This document shows, in pieces, positions 1-33,568 of a stretch of DNA of 64,000 bases (the stretch's first letter is position 1; each line of letters opens with the position of its first letter). The notes beneath the pieces were generated by a model. It searched no databases. It was given only the letters and a program-made list of their open reading frames with translations, and was not told the origin of the DNA. A program made the position numbers and the translations under genes. The stretch is from Alentia gelatinosa (taxonomy: Eukaryota; Annelida; Polychaeta; Phyllodocida; Polynoidae): NCBI GenBank assembly GCA_950022655.1, contig OX465581.1:109227125-109291124 (forward strand), written 5' to 3'.

Positions 1-51
1 ACAAAGCCTCTAATGATGGCAGGATGCCTGGAATGTGGATTTTATTCTCAC

Positions 52-21893
<21,842 letters not shown>

Positions 21894-22427
21894 TATGCGT
21901 TGTATCTGGGATGTTTTAGCTGTGTAAGGAACAAAGTAACCAGTATATATTCGTTTGGGTATGACCACGCCTATTACGTGATGTTATCCTGACAATTCCC
22001 TTTTAATATGAGACGGTATGCAAGTATGGATTCAATTAAACAATTTGGAAAGAATAACATTAATTTAATATCACAATTCTATAAAATGGAGAACCTATCT
22101 AGATAAATACATGTGATGAATGCGGTAAGTATATGTAACCCGTATATAGATAACGATACATTCAGGCCATACATAACAGAACATCAAGATAGCCCTGAGT
22201 ATGACAGCAGAAAGAGTCTTCTGAGATTTGTTTACGTACGCAAAGCGCAATTTACTTCTATTATCGTTCACGATTAACAGTGATTATTATGCATTTATAC
22301 AGGTCACTTTCAGAATCAAGTCCCATAATCCATGGTTGAATATCGAAATATAATATGTAATGTAGCTTATAATATTTGAAAGACCCTACTTTAGAAATAA
22401 AGGCGAAAAACATCTGTAAACCCTTAC

Positions 22428-22500
22428 CACTTCAACAGTCCCTTCCCACGTCTCGGTACACTGTCTCCATGCCAACCAGCAAGCGCTGCTGGAAAGTGGT
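22428..22500 (-). other. CFAP100: probable non-coding first exon of CFAP100
   Basis: A good minus-strand donor gtaaggg (22427-22421) follows GC-rich sequence. The nearest downstream acceptor is the one at 21920 before the start codon. The upper boundary (transcription start) is not visible and 22500 is only nominal. No TATA box was seen. Confidence 0.5.
22463..22476 (+). promoter_or_regulatory. X-box (RFX site) candidate at the CFAP100 promoter
   Basis: GTCTCCATGCCAAC matches the ciliary X-box consensus GTYNCCATRGNAAC at 13 of 14 positions. It sits in or beside the first exon of a ciliary gene. RFX factors drive motile-cilia genes through such sites in animals, so location and sequence agree. 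Binding is inferred. Confidence 0.6.
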
Positions 22501-23379
22501 GCGTCGTAAATTAGATACCACATAATTTCATTCAAAAATAGATAAACCATATACACTCTAGGTATTTTAATATTCTAGCACATCAATATAGATATAAGTA
22601 CATGTATTATAATCTAAGAACTATTACGACAACACACACTGGTTCCTCGGTAATCCGCTAGGAGATTCGCTTTGCTGTACGCTGGTTCTTGCGTCGTCCA
22701 CTAGGGGGCTCGGCGGATAAGGCACGAACGACACCAAAACATACCTAAACCATACAACACCCCCAAGACCAGTGTCACGGTTGCAGTTGAGAACTAAAGG
22801 GACCCCCACCTCCTCTGCCGCTATCGAATTCACGGAGAACCATCGTAAAGTCGTGTGTTTGACCACTCTCCTTCACACTTGAAGCCTGCACATCTCCAGT
22901 CACCCTAATCGACGTTAGCGGTAGATGCGCGGGGCTTCCAGCGTGACTCTCCGAGGGTAGCTCCTGCGCCTTATTTCTAGTCAGATTGGCACGACCCTAA
23001 AAATTACTATATCCAACTCTCTGTCCAATCACTCTGGCCGAGGCTCACCTGAACAATGAGAGCCAAGATAGCCATGCACACATCACCAAGACAGTTAGCA
23101 ACCATCAGAACTATCGGTATTGGCAATGAGCACTGGTCTAACAGGTAAAAAAATCCCATAGAGAAGGATATCCAGTAGCCTGTAGTGTTCCTGCTTCTCA
23201 GGGGGACATTAGTATTACAAAATACTGTACCATGAACCTCTTTGCTAATATATGACACAAAATCCTGAATACAGGAGAGTTTGATGTTGTGCTCTCCGTT
23301 ATCGCAAGAAGGGTTAATGTTAGCAAGTGGGAGGTATGCGAGTCTAACAAAATTGTTCAAAAAATCTTTAAACCTGCCT
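22501..23379. other. upstream region of CFAP100
   Basis: A CpG-containing stretch (about 22,620-22,990) with the CTCF-like motif at 22698; then unremarkable sequence. Minus-strand open frames of 80 and 117 codons have no recognised product. Confidence 0.3.
22698..22709 (+). promoter_or_regulatory. CTCF-core-like motif
   Basis: CCACTAGGGGGC fits the bilaterian CTCF core (CCASYAGRKGGC) at every position. It is about 230 bp upstream of the CFAP100 first exon. Confidence 0.4.
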
Positions 23380-23640
23380 ACACATCAACCTGCCTACACA
23401 TCTACCCACATCTACCTACCCTGCAATCTACCTGCCTCCCCATTTAACTACCTACCCATCATCCTACCTACCCATCATCCTACCTACCCATAAACCCACC
23501 TACCCATCTACATTCCTACCCATCTACTAACCTACCTTGCTCCGCCATCAACCTGTCTTCCTATCAATTTGCACGCGCACATTAACCTCCCTACCCATAA
23601 ACCTCCCTACCCATCCATCTCCCCTACTCATTAAACTGTC
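23380..23640 (+). repeat. CTACCCAT-type minisatellite
   Basis: Degenerate tandem repeats of CTACCCATC, CTACCTACCCAT and relatives. This strand is strongly C/T/A-biased. Confidence 0.75.
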
Positions 23641-23649
23641 CCTTTCTAT

Positions 23650-23865
23650 GTTATCGTAACAACTCAATAAACCATCTCCTCGACAACTCAATAAATTGAC
23701 TTTTCTTATAACATTTCAACAACTCATTCTACCATCTCTTAACAACTCATTAAAACGTCTCTTTCTATAATATCTCAACGATTCATTAAATTGTCTCTTC
23801 AACAACACATCAAAAATGCTCTTTCTATAAAAGCTCAACAACACATTTAACCGCCTTTTCTATAA
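23650..23865 (+). repeat. degenerate ~45-60-bp tandem repeat
   Basis: Repeated phrases CAACAACTCATTAAA, GTCTCTTTCTATAATAT and CTCAACAA recur with variable spacing. Confidence 0.55.
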
Positions 23866-24190
23866 TATGCATATATTCCGAAAACAGTGAAATATCCTGT
23901 GGCCTCAATGTAACTATTAGCTGTGCTAATCCGTCTACGACGGATAATTTCGAAAGAATTTGCCCTCCAACCATGTTGTAGTTTCCCCGCTGATATCCAA
24001 ACTCTTATTTCTGTACACTGGATACCAGCTATGAAAATAATAGAACAGCTGTTCACCCCTCAATGGAGATGAGTGGTGAATACTTTACCGAGGGCAGACC
24101 ATGACTGAGTGGGGGCGTTAGCTAATAGGTCACTGCACTCACGGTTACACGACCGTCTAGAGTGCCGATTTTACCAACACACAAGATAAA

Positions 24191-24430
24191 GCGAAATTAG
24201 TCTTGATTTGGTTGTTTTGCTAAATCGGGCTAGGTTTGAATAATTGCGTGCCTATTTGTCACGATGTGTCTTGAGGTGTTGCAGTGGTGGAGCACCAAAA
24301 ATAGGTACAAAACACCGCATGGCTACGTTTTGTGACAACAGAGGTATGACATATCCCGACACTGTAAGATCTAACAAGATACACTAAGACATACCATGGC
24401 AATTCCATCGTGTTGGTGGAACCAGCCAAG
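24191..24430 (-). repeat. dispersed repeat, inverted copy
   Basis: The reverse complement aligns with 6,576-6,810: GGCTGGTTCCACCAACA, TTGGTGCTCCACCAC and ACACCTCAAGACACATC are recognisable. Confidence 0.6.
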
Positions 24431-24448
24431 GGACACTCAAATAATATC

Positions 24449-24778
24449 GTAAAACTGGATGAGTTTTAATCTTGGCCATGTATGCCACGACTGGAGTTTG
24501 ACATAGTGACTTCATGAGGTGAAGCCGAGTGAAGTCCGGTGCCAAAACTTTAGGATTGGCATGCGGTGGCCAAAATTAAAACAAATCAGGTTTTGATTTT
24601 ATCCTACCCCAGGGAAGTGTCCACTTCTCTGCCTACCCCGAACTCCTCAATTTTGGAATATTACTCGATAACAATACTGTATGCCACTAGTGGCATATAA
24701 AATTCTGTATGCCAGTCAGCATGGCATACGGAAACTCAATGTTAAGCCTATGGGATTTTATATTAGGGGTAGGATAAT
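24449..24778 (+). mobile_element. double-hairpin element, copy 1
   Basis: Hairpin 1 has arms around AAACTGGATGAGTTTTAATC and AATTAAAACAAATCAGGTTT. Hairpin 2 runs from TTTTATCCTACCCC to GGGGTAGGATAA and contains the family core CAATGTTAAGCCTATGGGA. Closest relative: copy 6 at 56,607. Confidence 0.6.
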
Positions 24779-25119
24779 GACACTCTCCTGGCTTAGGAGT
24801 TTTAGCCTACTTTCAGTGAGTAAGGTCAGTAAGGAAATCAGGTTGGAGAGTGGGGTGACCTAGATACTGTCAGTGACTCACCACACACGCAGGTCCTGGG
24901 AGCAGTGAGCACAGTGAGGGGTGTCAAACCAAAACAACACACACTGCGAACTCCCGGTTTTGAATGCAAGTAGCTGGCAACACATACGTTTTCCACAGCT
25001 TTTGAAGAGAATTAAGATAAGAAGTAAAGTGCTATACTATTCCTAATGTTTTATTGTGTAAAAGAATTGTTTGTTTTATGAATGTCATTGCCCGAAAATT
25101 ATGTAAACTACCAGTATTT

Positions 25120-25445
25120 CAGTTGACAGGTCAGTAATGTGAGGTGGTGTAATATCATATATGGTGCATGGTATAATGTGAGGTGGTGCAGTGTGGTATA
25201 GAATGACAATGTATAGTGTGGTGTAGCGTGACATGTTTTAGTGTAATACATATTGATGGGGGTAGTGTGGTGTAGAATGACAGGGTGTAGTGTGGTGTAG
25301 TGTTACATGGTGTAATGTGAGGTGGTGTAGTGTGATATATTATGAGATAGTGTATTGGGGTGTATTATCAGATGATTTAGTATGGTATAGTGTGGTGTAA
25401 TATGAAGTGGTGAAGTGTAGTGTATTATAGGATGATAGTTAGTGG
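25120..25445 (+). repeat. GTGGTGTAGTGTGA-type minisatellite
   Basis: Degenerate tandem units such as GTGAGGTGGTGTAATAT and GTGTGGTGTAGAATGACA; G/T-rich on this strand. Confidence 0.7.
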
Positions 25446-25696
25446 CATGATTAGTGACCCCAATTATGCCAATAGTGACAGGAATAGCGGAAAAAATTGA
25501 AGTCTTGGGACCCGTTTCAATAGTCTGTAGGACGTCCGTTATTGGGCCTTGCGACACAATAGCAGCAGGTCGCGTTTCAGTAGTTTTGTGACAAGACATT
25601 TAGTGACACTGAAATTCAGACGGACACAAACAGTGGCTGTACCATTTCAAAAGAAACATGTCCGGTCACTATTGCTGCCACTGTTGTGTCTATAAT

Positions 25697-25720
25697 AGCG
25701 AGAGGGTATACCCTCTCGCT
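25697..25720. repeat. perfect 24-bp palindrome
   Basis: Two 12-base arms, AGCGAGAGGGTA and its exact reverse complement, with no spacer. It lies in an otherwise unassigned 0.9-kb stretch (25,446-26,447). Confidence 0.7.
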
Positions 25721-26447
25721 TCTATTGTCACAAACGTGTAACTTTAGCTATGAAACTTTAACCCCGGTTAGGGACACATATAACTTATAAACATGCCAAA
25801 TATGAAGGAGATTGGCCCATTCAATCCAATGATATTCACATTTGAATTTTGTCATAGCAAATGCTGCTCTGGTGGCCAGTGTAGAATTACTCAAGCACAG
25901 TCGCTAATCTATGGGGTGACCTTCACCTTGACAGCACTTGTTCCCGATAGCACTAACACCATAAGTATTAAGTATTAAGGTTAGACAAGTTTTAAAAATT
26001 ACAAAAGTAAGATAAATCGGATGTTTTTCCTTTTTGTCTTTAACTGCAGTTTCTTTGTCACCGCATGACTAGGGAGGCACCCTTCTGGGGTGGTGGACCG
26101 CTAGGGCTAAACTTGCTTAAGCCTTTGATTGTGAACATTCATTATATGATTAAACAAAACCAGGATAAAATACATTACAGTGAATCACCCTGACCTTCCA
26201 CTGACAAGAATCACGACGAGGAGGGGTTTGGTAGATGCAAGGTTACAGGGACTGAAGCCAGTCTACGTTAGAGCCTAACATTAACACAGTAGCGGGGAGC
26301 TGGACTAAAAAAGAAACCAATGAGTTATGGCACGGACCTGTATCTCTGGATAGGAAACGCGGGCCATTGCCGTGTTTGTTCAACGATCTCTTCGACTCGG
26401 CTATGCTTGACTGCGTTTCGCGGATAGCGCGCTAATTTCCGTGTGAT

Positions 26448-26459
26448 CCGCTAGGGGGC
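26448..26459 (+). promoter_or_regulatory. CTCF-core-like motif
   Basis: CCGCTAGGGGGC, one mismatch from the CTCF core, followed by A. It lies just before the satellite block that begins at about 26,515, in the same orientation as the motif at 22698. Weaker relatives occur at 38788 and 52112. Confidence 0.3.
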
Positions 26460-26514
26460 ACCTATACAAGTTCCATTATAAGCCACCAGGGTTCAAAAGT
26501 GGCACTGCTAAAAA

Positions 26515-27540
26515 AGAATCTAGTGCACTTAGGACCCTAATTCGAACTGTCCCATGTAGGTATATATCTGGAATCAACCGACAAATACTTTATTAAGGCC
26601 TAGGGGCTTGGGAATAATTTAAGAATCTGGATTTTTTGGAATATTTCCTTGAAAATCAGAGAAATTTGACACAAAATGTGCCATAACTTTTTAAAAATCT
26701 AGTGCACTTAGAACCCTAATTCCAACTGTCCCATGTAGCTATATATCTGGAATCGACTGGGAAATACTTTATAAAGGCCTAGGGGCATGGGAACAATTTA
26801 AAAATCTGGATTTTCTGGATTTTCCCCTTGAAAATCAGGGAATTTTGACTGCCGACCCAACCCAAATTGACACAAAATGTGCCGTAACTTTTTAAAAATC
26901 TAGTGAACTAAGAACCCTAATTCCAACTGTCCCATGTAGGGACATACCTGGAATCGACTGACAAATACTTTATTAAGGCCTAGGGGCATGGGAATGAATT
27001 GAAAATAATTGTTTCCCAAGACTGACTGCCTGGAAATCAGGGAAATTTGTCCGCCAGCCCCAACTATTCTAAGACAAAATGGGCCGTAACTTTTAAAAGA
27101 TCTAGTGCACTTAGGACCCTAATTCCAACTGTCCCATGTAGCTATAAATCTGGAATCGACTGACAAATACTTTATTAAGGCCTAGGGGCATGGCAACAAT
27201 TTAAGAATCTGGATTTTCCCTTAAAAATCAGGGAATTTTGACTGCCGACCCAACCCAAACTGGCACAAAATGTGCCGTAACTTTTAAAAAATCTAGCGAA
27301 CTAAGAACCCTAATTCCAACTGTCCCATGTAGGGACATACCTGGAATCGACTGACAAATACTTTATTAAGGCCTAGGGGCATGGGAATGAATTGAAAATA
27401 ATTGTTTCCTAAGACTGACTGCCTGGAAATCAGACAAAATGTGCCGTAACTTGATAAGGCCAAGGGGCATGGGAACAATTTAAGAATCTGGATTTTCTGG
27501 ATTTTTCCCTTGAAAATCAGGGAATTTTGACTGCCAACCC
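26515..27540 (+). repeat. satellite 1: ~200-bp tandem repeat, about 5.5 units
   Basis: The phrase ATCTAGTG (or AGCG) marks units at 26518, 26697, 26898, 27100 and 27291, with spacings of 179, 201, 202 and 191 bp, then a truncated unit. Shared text includes CTAATTCCAACTGTCCCATG and AAGGCCTAGGGGCATGGGAA. Non-coding. Confidence 0.85.
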
Positions 27541-30500
27541 AAACAATTGGCAGAGTTTGGGTGACTTTAGATGGGGGCGCCACAGAGAAATGACTGATTT
27601 TGGGGGTTCACCTGTGAAAAGTCAAAGTTTCAAAAATGTTCCCTATTAACAAGGCCCTGCTTATGTATTTAGCTGTCTTCCCTAATGTGAAAGCTACTTA
27701 GAACAGTTGAAATTATATTCCTAGCCCTTCTGGGAGAGTCCAAACAATTGGCAGAGTTTGGGTGACTTTAGATGGGGGCGCCACAGAGAAATGACTGATT
27801 TTGGGGGGTTCACCTGTGAAAAGTCAAAGTTTCCAAAATGTTCCCTGTCAACCAGGCCTTGCTTATGTATTTAGCTGTCTTCCCCAATGTGAAACCTACT
27901 CAGAACAGTTGAAATTATATTCCTAGCCCTTCTGGGAGTTTCCAAACAATTGGCAGAGTTTGGGTGACTTTAGATGATGGCACCACTGAGAAATGACTGA
28001 TTTTGGGGGGTTCACCTGTGAAAAGTCAAAGTTTTCAAAATTTTCCCATTCAACCAGGCCTTTCTAAAGTATTTAGCTGTCTTCCCTAATGTGAAACCTA
28101 CTCAGAACAGTTAAAATTATATTCCTAGCCTTTCTGGGAGAGTCCAAACAATTGGCAGAGTTTGGGTGACTTTAGATGGGGGCGCCACAGAGAAATGACT
28201 GATTTCGGGGGGTTCACCTGTGAAAAGTTAAAGTTTCAAAAATGTTCCCTGTCAACCAGGCTTTTCTAAAGTATTTAGCTGTCTTCCCCAATGTGGAACC
28301 TACTCAAAACAGTTCTAGTTATATTCCTAGCCCTTCTGGGAATTTCCAAACAATTGGCAGAGTCTGGGTGACTTTAGATGATGGCGCCACTGAGAAATGA
28401 CTGATTTTGGGGGATTCACCTATGAAAAGTCAAAGTTTCAAAAATGTTCTTTGTCAACCAAGCCTTGCTTATGTATTTAGCTGTCTTCCCTAATGTGAGA
28501 GCTACTTAGAACAGTTGAAATTATATTCCTAGCCCTTCTGGGAGTTTCCAAACAATTGGCAGAGTTTGGGTGACTTTAGATGGGGGCACCACAGAGAAAT
28601 GACTGATTTTGGGGGGTTCACCTGTGAAAAGTCAAAGTTTCAAAAATGTTCTTTGTCAACCAGGCCTTGCTTATGTATTTAGCTGTCTTCCCCAATGTGA
28701 AAGCTACTCAGAACAGTTGAAATTATATTCCTAGCCCTTCTGGGGGAGTCCAAACAATTGGCAGAGTTTGGGTGACTTTAGATGGGGGCGCCACAGAGAA
28801 ATGACTGATTTTGGGGGGTTCAACTGTGAAAAGTCAAAGTTTCAAAAATGTTCCCATTCAACCAGGCTTTTCTAAAGTATTTAGCTGTCTTCCCCAATGT
28901 GGAACCTACTCAAAACAGTTCTAGTTATATTCCTAGCCCTTCGGGGAATTTCCAAACAATTGGCAGAGTCTGGGTGACTTTAGATGATGGCGCCACTGAG
29001 AAATAACTGATTTTGGGGAGTTCACCTATGAAAAGTCAAAGTTTCAAAAATGTTCCCTGTCAACCAGACCTTGCTTATGTATTTAGCTGTCTTCCCCAAT
29101 GTGAAAGCTACTCAGAACAGTTGAAATCATATTCCTAGCCCTTCTGGGAGTTTCCAAACAATTGGCAGAGTTTGGGTGACTTTAGATGGGGGCACCACAG
29201 AGAAATGACTGATTTTGGGGGGTTCACCTGTGAAAAGTCAAAGTTTCAAAAATGTTCTTTGTCAACCAGGCCTTGCTTATGTATTTAGCTGTCTTCCCCA
29301 ATGTGGAAGCTACTCAGAACAGTTGAAATTATATTCCTAGCCCTTCTGGGAGAGTCCAAACAATTGGCAGAGTCTGGGTGACTTTAGATGATGGCGCCAC
29401 TGAGAAATGACTGATTTTGGGGGGTTCAACTGTGAAAAGTCAAAGTTTCAAAAATGTTCCCATTCAACCAGGCTTTTCTAAAGTATTTAGCTGTCTTCCC
29501 CAATGTGGAACCTACTCAAAACAGTTCTAGTTATATTCCTAGCCCTTCTGGGAATTTCCAAACAATTGGCAGAGTCTGGGTGACTTTAGATGATGGCGCC
29601 ACTGAGAAATGACTGATTTTGGGGGGTTCACCTATGAAAAGTCAAAGTTTCAAAAATGTTCCCTGTCAACCAGGCCTTGCTTATGTATTTAGCTGTCTTC
29701 CCTAATGTGAAAGCTACTTAGAACAGTTGAAATTATATTCCTAGCCCTTCTGGAAGTTTCCAAACAATTGGCAGAGTTTGGGTGACTTTAGATGGGGGTG
29801 CCACAGAGAAATGACTGATTTTGGGGGGTTCACCTGTGAAAAGTCAAAGTTTCCAAAATGTTCCCTGTCAACCAGGCCTTGCTTATGTATTTAGCTGTCT
29901 TCCCCAATGTGAAACCTACTCAGAACAGTTGAAATTATATTCCTAACCCTTCTGGGAGTTTCCAAACAATTGGCAGAGTTTGGGTGACTTTAGATGGGGG
30001 TGCCACAGAGAAATGACTGATTTTGGGGGGTTCACCTGTGAAAAGTCAAAGTTTCCAAAATGTTCCCTGTCAACCAGGCCTTGCTTATGTATTTAGCTGT
30101 CTTCCCCAATGTGAAACCTACTCAGAACAGTTGAAATTATATTCCTAACCCTTCTGGGAGTTTCCAAACAATTGGCAGAGTTTGGGTGACTTTAGATGGG
30201 GGCGCCACAGAGAAATGACTGATTTTGGGGGGTTCAACTGTGAAAAGTCAAAGTTTCAAAAATGTTCCCATTCAACCAGGCTTTTCTAAAGTATTTAGCT
30301 GTCTTCCCCAATGTGGAACCTACTCAAAACAGTTCTAGTTATATTCCTAGCCCTTCGGGGAATTTCCAAACAATTGGCAGAGTCTGGGTGACTTTAGATG
30401 ATGGCGCCACTGAGAAATAACTGATTTTGGGGAGTTCACCTATGAAAAGTCAAAGTTTCAAAAATGTTCCCTGTCAACCAGACCTTGCTTATGTATTTAG

Positions 30501-33185
30501 CTGTCTTCCCCAATGTGAAAGCTACTCAGAACAGTTGAAATCATATTCCTAGCCCTTCTGGGAGTTTCCAAACAATTGGCAGAGTTTGGGTGACTTTAGA
30601 TGATGGCGCCACTGAGAAATGACTGATTTTGGGGGGTTCACCTATGAAAAGTCAAAGTTTCAAAAATGTTCCCTGTCAACCAGGCCTTGCTTATGTATTT
30701 AGCTGTCTTCCCTAATGTGAAAGCTACTTAGAACAGTTGAAATTATATTCCTAGCCCTTCTGGAAGTTTCCAAACAATTGGCAGAGTTTGGGTGACTTTA
30801 GATGGGGGTGCCACAGAGAAATGACTGATTTTGGGGGGTTCACCTGTGAAAAGTCAAAGTTTCCAAAATGTTCCCTGTCAACCAGGCCTTGCTTATGTAT
30901 TTAGCTGTCTTCCCCAATGTGAAACCTACTCAGAACAGTTGAAATTATATTCCTAACCCTTCTGGGAGTTTCCAAACAATTGGCAGAGTTTGGGTGACTT
31001 TAGATGATGGCACCACTGAGAAATGACTGATTTTGGGGGGTTCACCTGTGAAAAGTCAAAGTTTTCAAAATGTTCCCATTCAACCAGGCCTTTCTAAAGT
31101 ATTTAGCTGTCTTCCCTAATGTGAAACCTACTCAGAACAGTTAAAATTATATTCCTAGCCTTTCTGGGAGAGTCCAAACAATTGGCAGAGTTTGGGTGAC
31201 TTTAGATGGGGGCGCCACAGAGAAATGACTGATTTCGGGGGGTTCACCTGTGAAAAGTTAAAGTTTCAAAAATGTTCCCTGTCAACCAGGCTTTTCTAAA
31301 GTATTTAGCTGTCTTCCCCAATGTGGAACCTACTCAAAACAGTTCTAGTTATATTCCTAGCCCTTCTGGGAGTTTCCAAACAATTGGCAGAGTTTGGGTG
31401 ACTTTAGATGATGGCACCACTGAGAAATGACTGATTTTGGGGGGTTCACCTGTGAAAAGTCAAAGTTTCAAAAATGTTCTTTGTCAACCAGGCCTTGCTT
31501 ATGTATTTAGCTGTCTTCCCCAATGTGAAACCTACTCAGAACAGTTGAAATTATATTCCTAGCCCTTCTGGGAGTTTCCAAACAATTGGCAGAGTTTGGG
31601 TTACTTTAGATGATGGCACCACTGAGAAATGACTGATTTTGGGGGGTTCACCTGTGAAAAGTCAAAGTTTTCAAAATGTTCCCATTCAACCAGGCCTTTC
31701 TAAAGTATTTAGCTGTCTTCCCTAATGTGAAACCTACTCAGAACAGTTAAAATTATATTCCTAGCCTTTCTGGGAGAGTCCAAACAATTGGCAGAGTTTG
31801 GGTGACTTTAGATGGGGGCGCCACAGAGAAATGACTGATTTCGGGGGGTTCACCTGTGAAAAGTTAAAGTTTCAAAAATGTTCCCTGTCAACCAGGCTTT
31901 TCTAAAGTATTTAGCTGTCTTCCCCAATGTGGAACCTACTCAAAACAGTTCTAGTTATATTCCTAGCCCTTCTGGGAATTTCCAAACAATTGGCAGAGTC
32001 TGGGTGACTTTAGATGATGGCGCCACTGAGAAATGACTGATTTTGGGGGATTCACCTATGAAAAGTCAAAGTTTCAAAAATGTTCCCTGTCAACCAGGCC
32101 TTGCTTATGTATTTAGCTGTCTTCCCTTATGTGAGAGCTACTTAGAACAGTTGAAATTATATTCCTAGCCCTTCTGGGAGTTTCCAAACAATTGGCAGAG
32201 TTTGGGTGACTTTAGATGGGGGCACCACAGAGAAATGACTGATTTTGGGGGGTTCACCTGTGAAAAGTCAAAGTTTCAAAAATGTTCTTTGTCAACCAGG
32301 CCTTGCTTATGTATTTAGCTGTCTTCCCCAATGTGAAAGCTACTCAGAACAGTTGAAATTATATTCCTAGCCCTTCTGGGGGAGTCCAAACAATTGGCAG
32401 AGTTTGGGTGACTTTAGATGGGGGCGCCACAGAGAAATGACTGATTTTGGGGGGTTCAACTGTGAAAAGTCAAAGTTTCAAAAATGTTCCCATTCAACCA
32501 GGCTTTTCTAAAGTATTTAGCTGTCTTCCCCAATGTGGAACCTACTCAAAACAGTTCTAGTTATATTCCTAGCCCTTCTGGGAATTTCCAAACAATTGGC
32601 AGAGTCTGGGTGACTTTAGATGATGGCGCCACTGAGAAATGACTGATTTTGGGGGGTTCACCTGTGAAAAGTCAAAGTTTCAAAAATGTTCCCTGTTAAC
32701 CAGGCCCTGCTTATGTATTTAGCTGTCTTCCCCAATGTGAAAACTACTCAGAACAGTTGAAATCATATTCCTAGCCCTTCTGGGAGAGTCCGAACAATTG
32801 GCAGAGTTTGGGTGACTTTAGATGGGGGCGCCACAGAGAAATGACTGATTTTGGGGGCTCACCTGTGAAAAGTCAGAGTTTCAAAAATGTTCCCTGTTAA
32901 CCAGGCCCTGCTTATGTATTTAGCTGTCTTCCCCAATGTGAAAACTACTCAGAACAGTTGAAATCATATTCCTAGCCCTTCTGTGAGTTTCCAAACTAAT
33001 GGTAGAGTTTGGGTGACTTAGCTCATGGTGCCCCTCAGATATCATGCTTTTTCAGGGAGTACCCGTGAAATCTCCAAAATTTTAAATATTCCCACTCTAG
33101 CAGGCCTTATTAAACTATCTAGCTGTGTTCCCTAATTAGAAACCTACTCAGAACAGTTAGAATTTAAGCTCTATGATTTCTTGTG
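27541..33185 (+). repeat. satellite 2: 28 units of 202 bp
   Basis: CAATTGGCAGAG marks units at 27544, 27745, 27947, 28149, 28351 and so on to 32795. Every spacing I counted is 202 bp except the first (201), and a diverged last unit ends at about 33,185. Recurrent text includes GTGAAAAGTCAAAGTTT and CTTATGTATTTAGCTGTCTT. Units carry shared diagnostic variants showing block duplication. There is no coding frame across units. Confidence 0.95.
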
Positions 33186-33310
33186 GTTAAATCTACCTGC
33201 TGCTACTGTGGTGCCGCCCTGGTGGCAAAAACGGGAACTAGAGAACAATAGCGAGTCATAGAGAGATAAGCCAGCAGGCCTGTGTTGCCAATCCAGGTCA
33301 TCCAAATCCG

Positions 33311-33568
33311 TGGTTATGGTCAAAGTCGTCGTTCTTCACGAGTTTGATGCGGAGTGAATACCACATAGCATTCAAGCTAGTTGGAGAATGACTTCTTTGA
33401 CCAAAAGGATTTGCTTTCTGTATTTATCATCTCACCCCTGTACACACTAAACGAATGGACAGCACACAGGATATTAACCGTGGAGAACGGACTGCAATAC
33501 TTGTAGGAGCATGGAGAACGAGTTCCCAATGTTAAGCATATGGACATTTATTCCAGGGGTGAGATAAA
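33311..33568 (+). mobile_element. double-hairpin element, copy 2
   Basis: Hairpin 1 arms are GGTCAAAGTCGTCGTTCTTC and GAGAATGACTTCTTTGACC. Hairpin 2 runs from ATCTCACCCCTG to CAGGGGTGAGATAA with core CCCAATGTTAAGCATATGG. It aligns along its length with copy 5 at 53,803. Confidence 0.65.

Noticed and set aside
27541..33185. CRISPR-like array
   Set aside because: Units are 202 bp and contiguous, with no short repeat/spacer alternation; the host is clearly a eukaryote.
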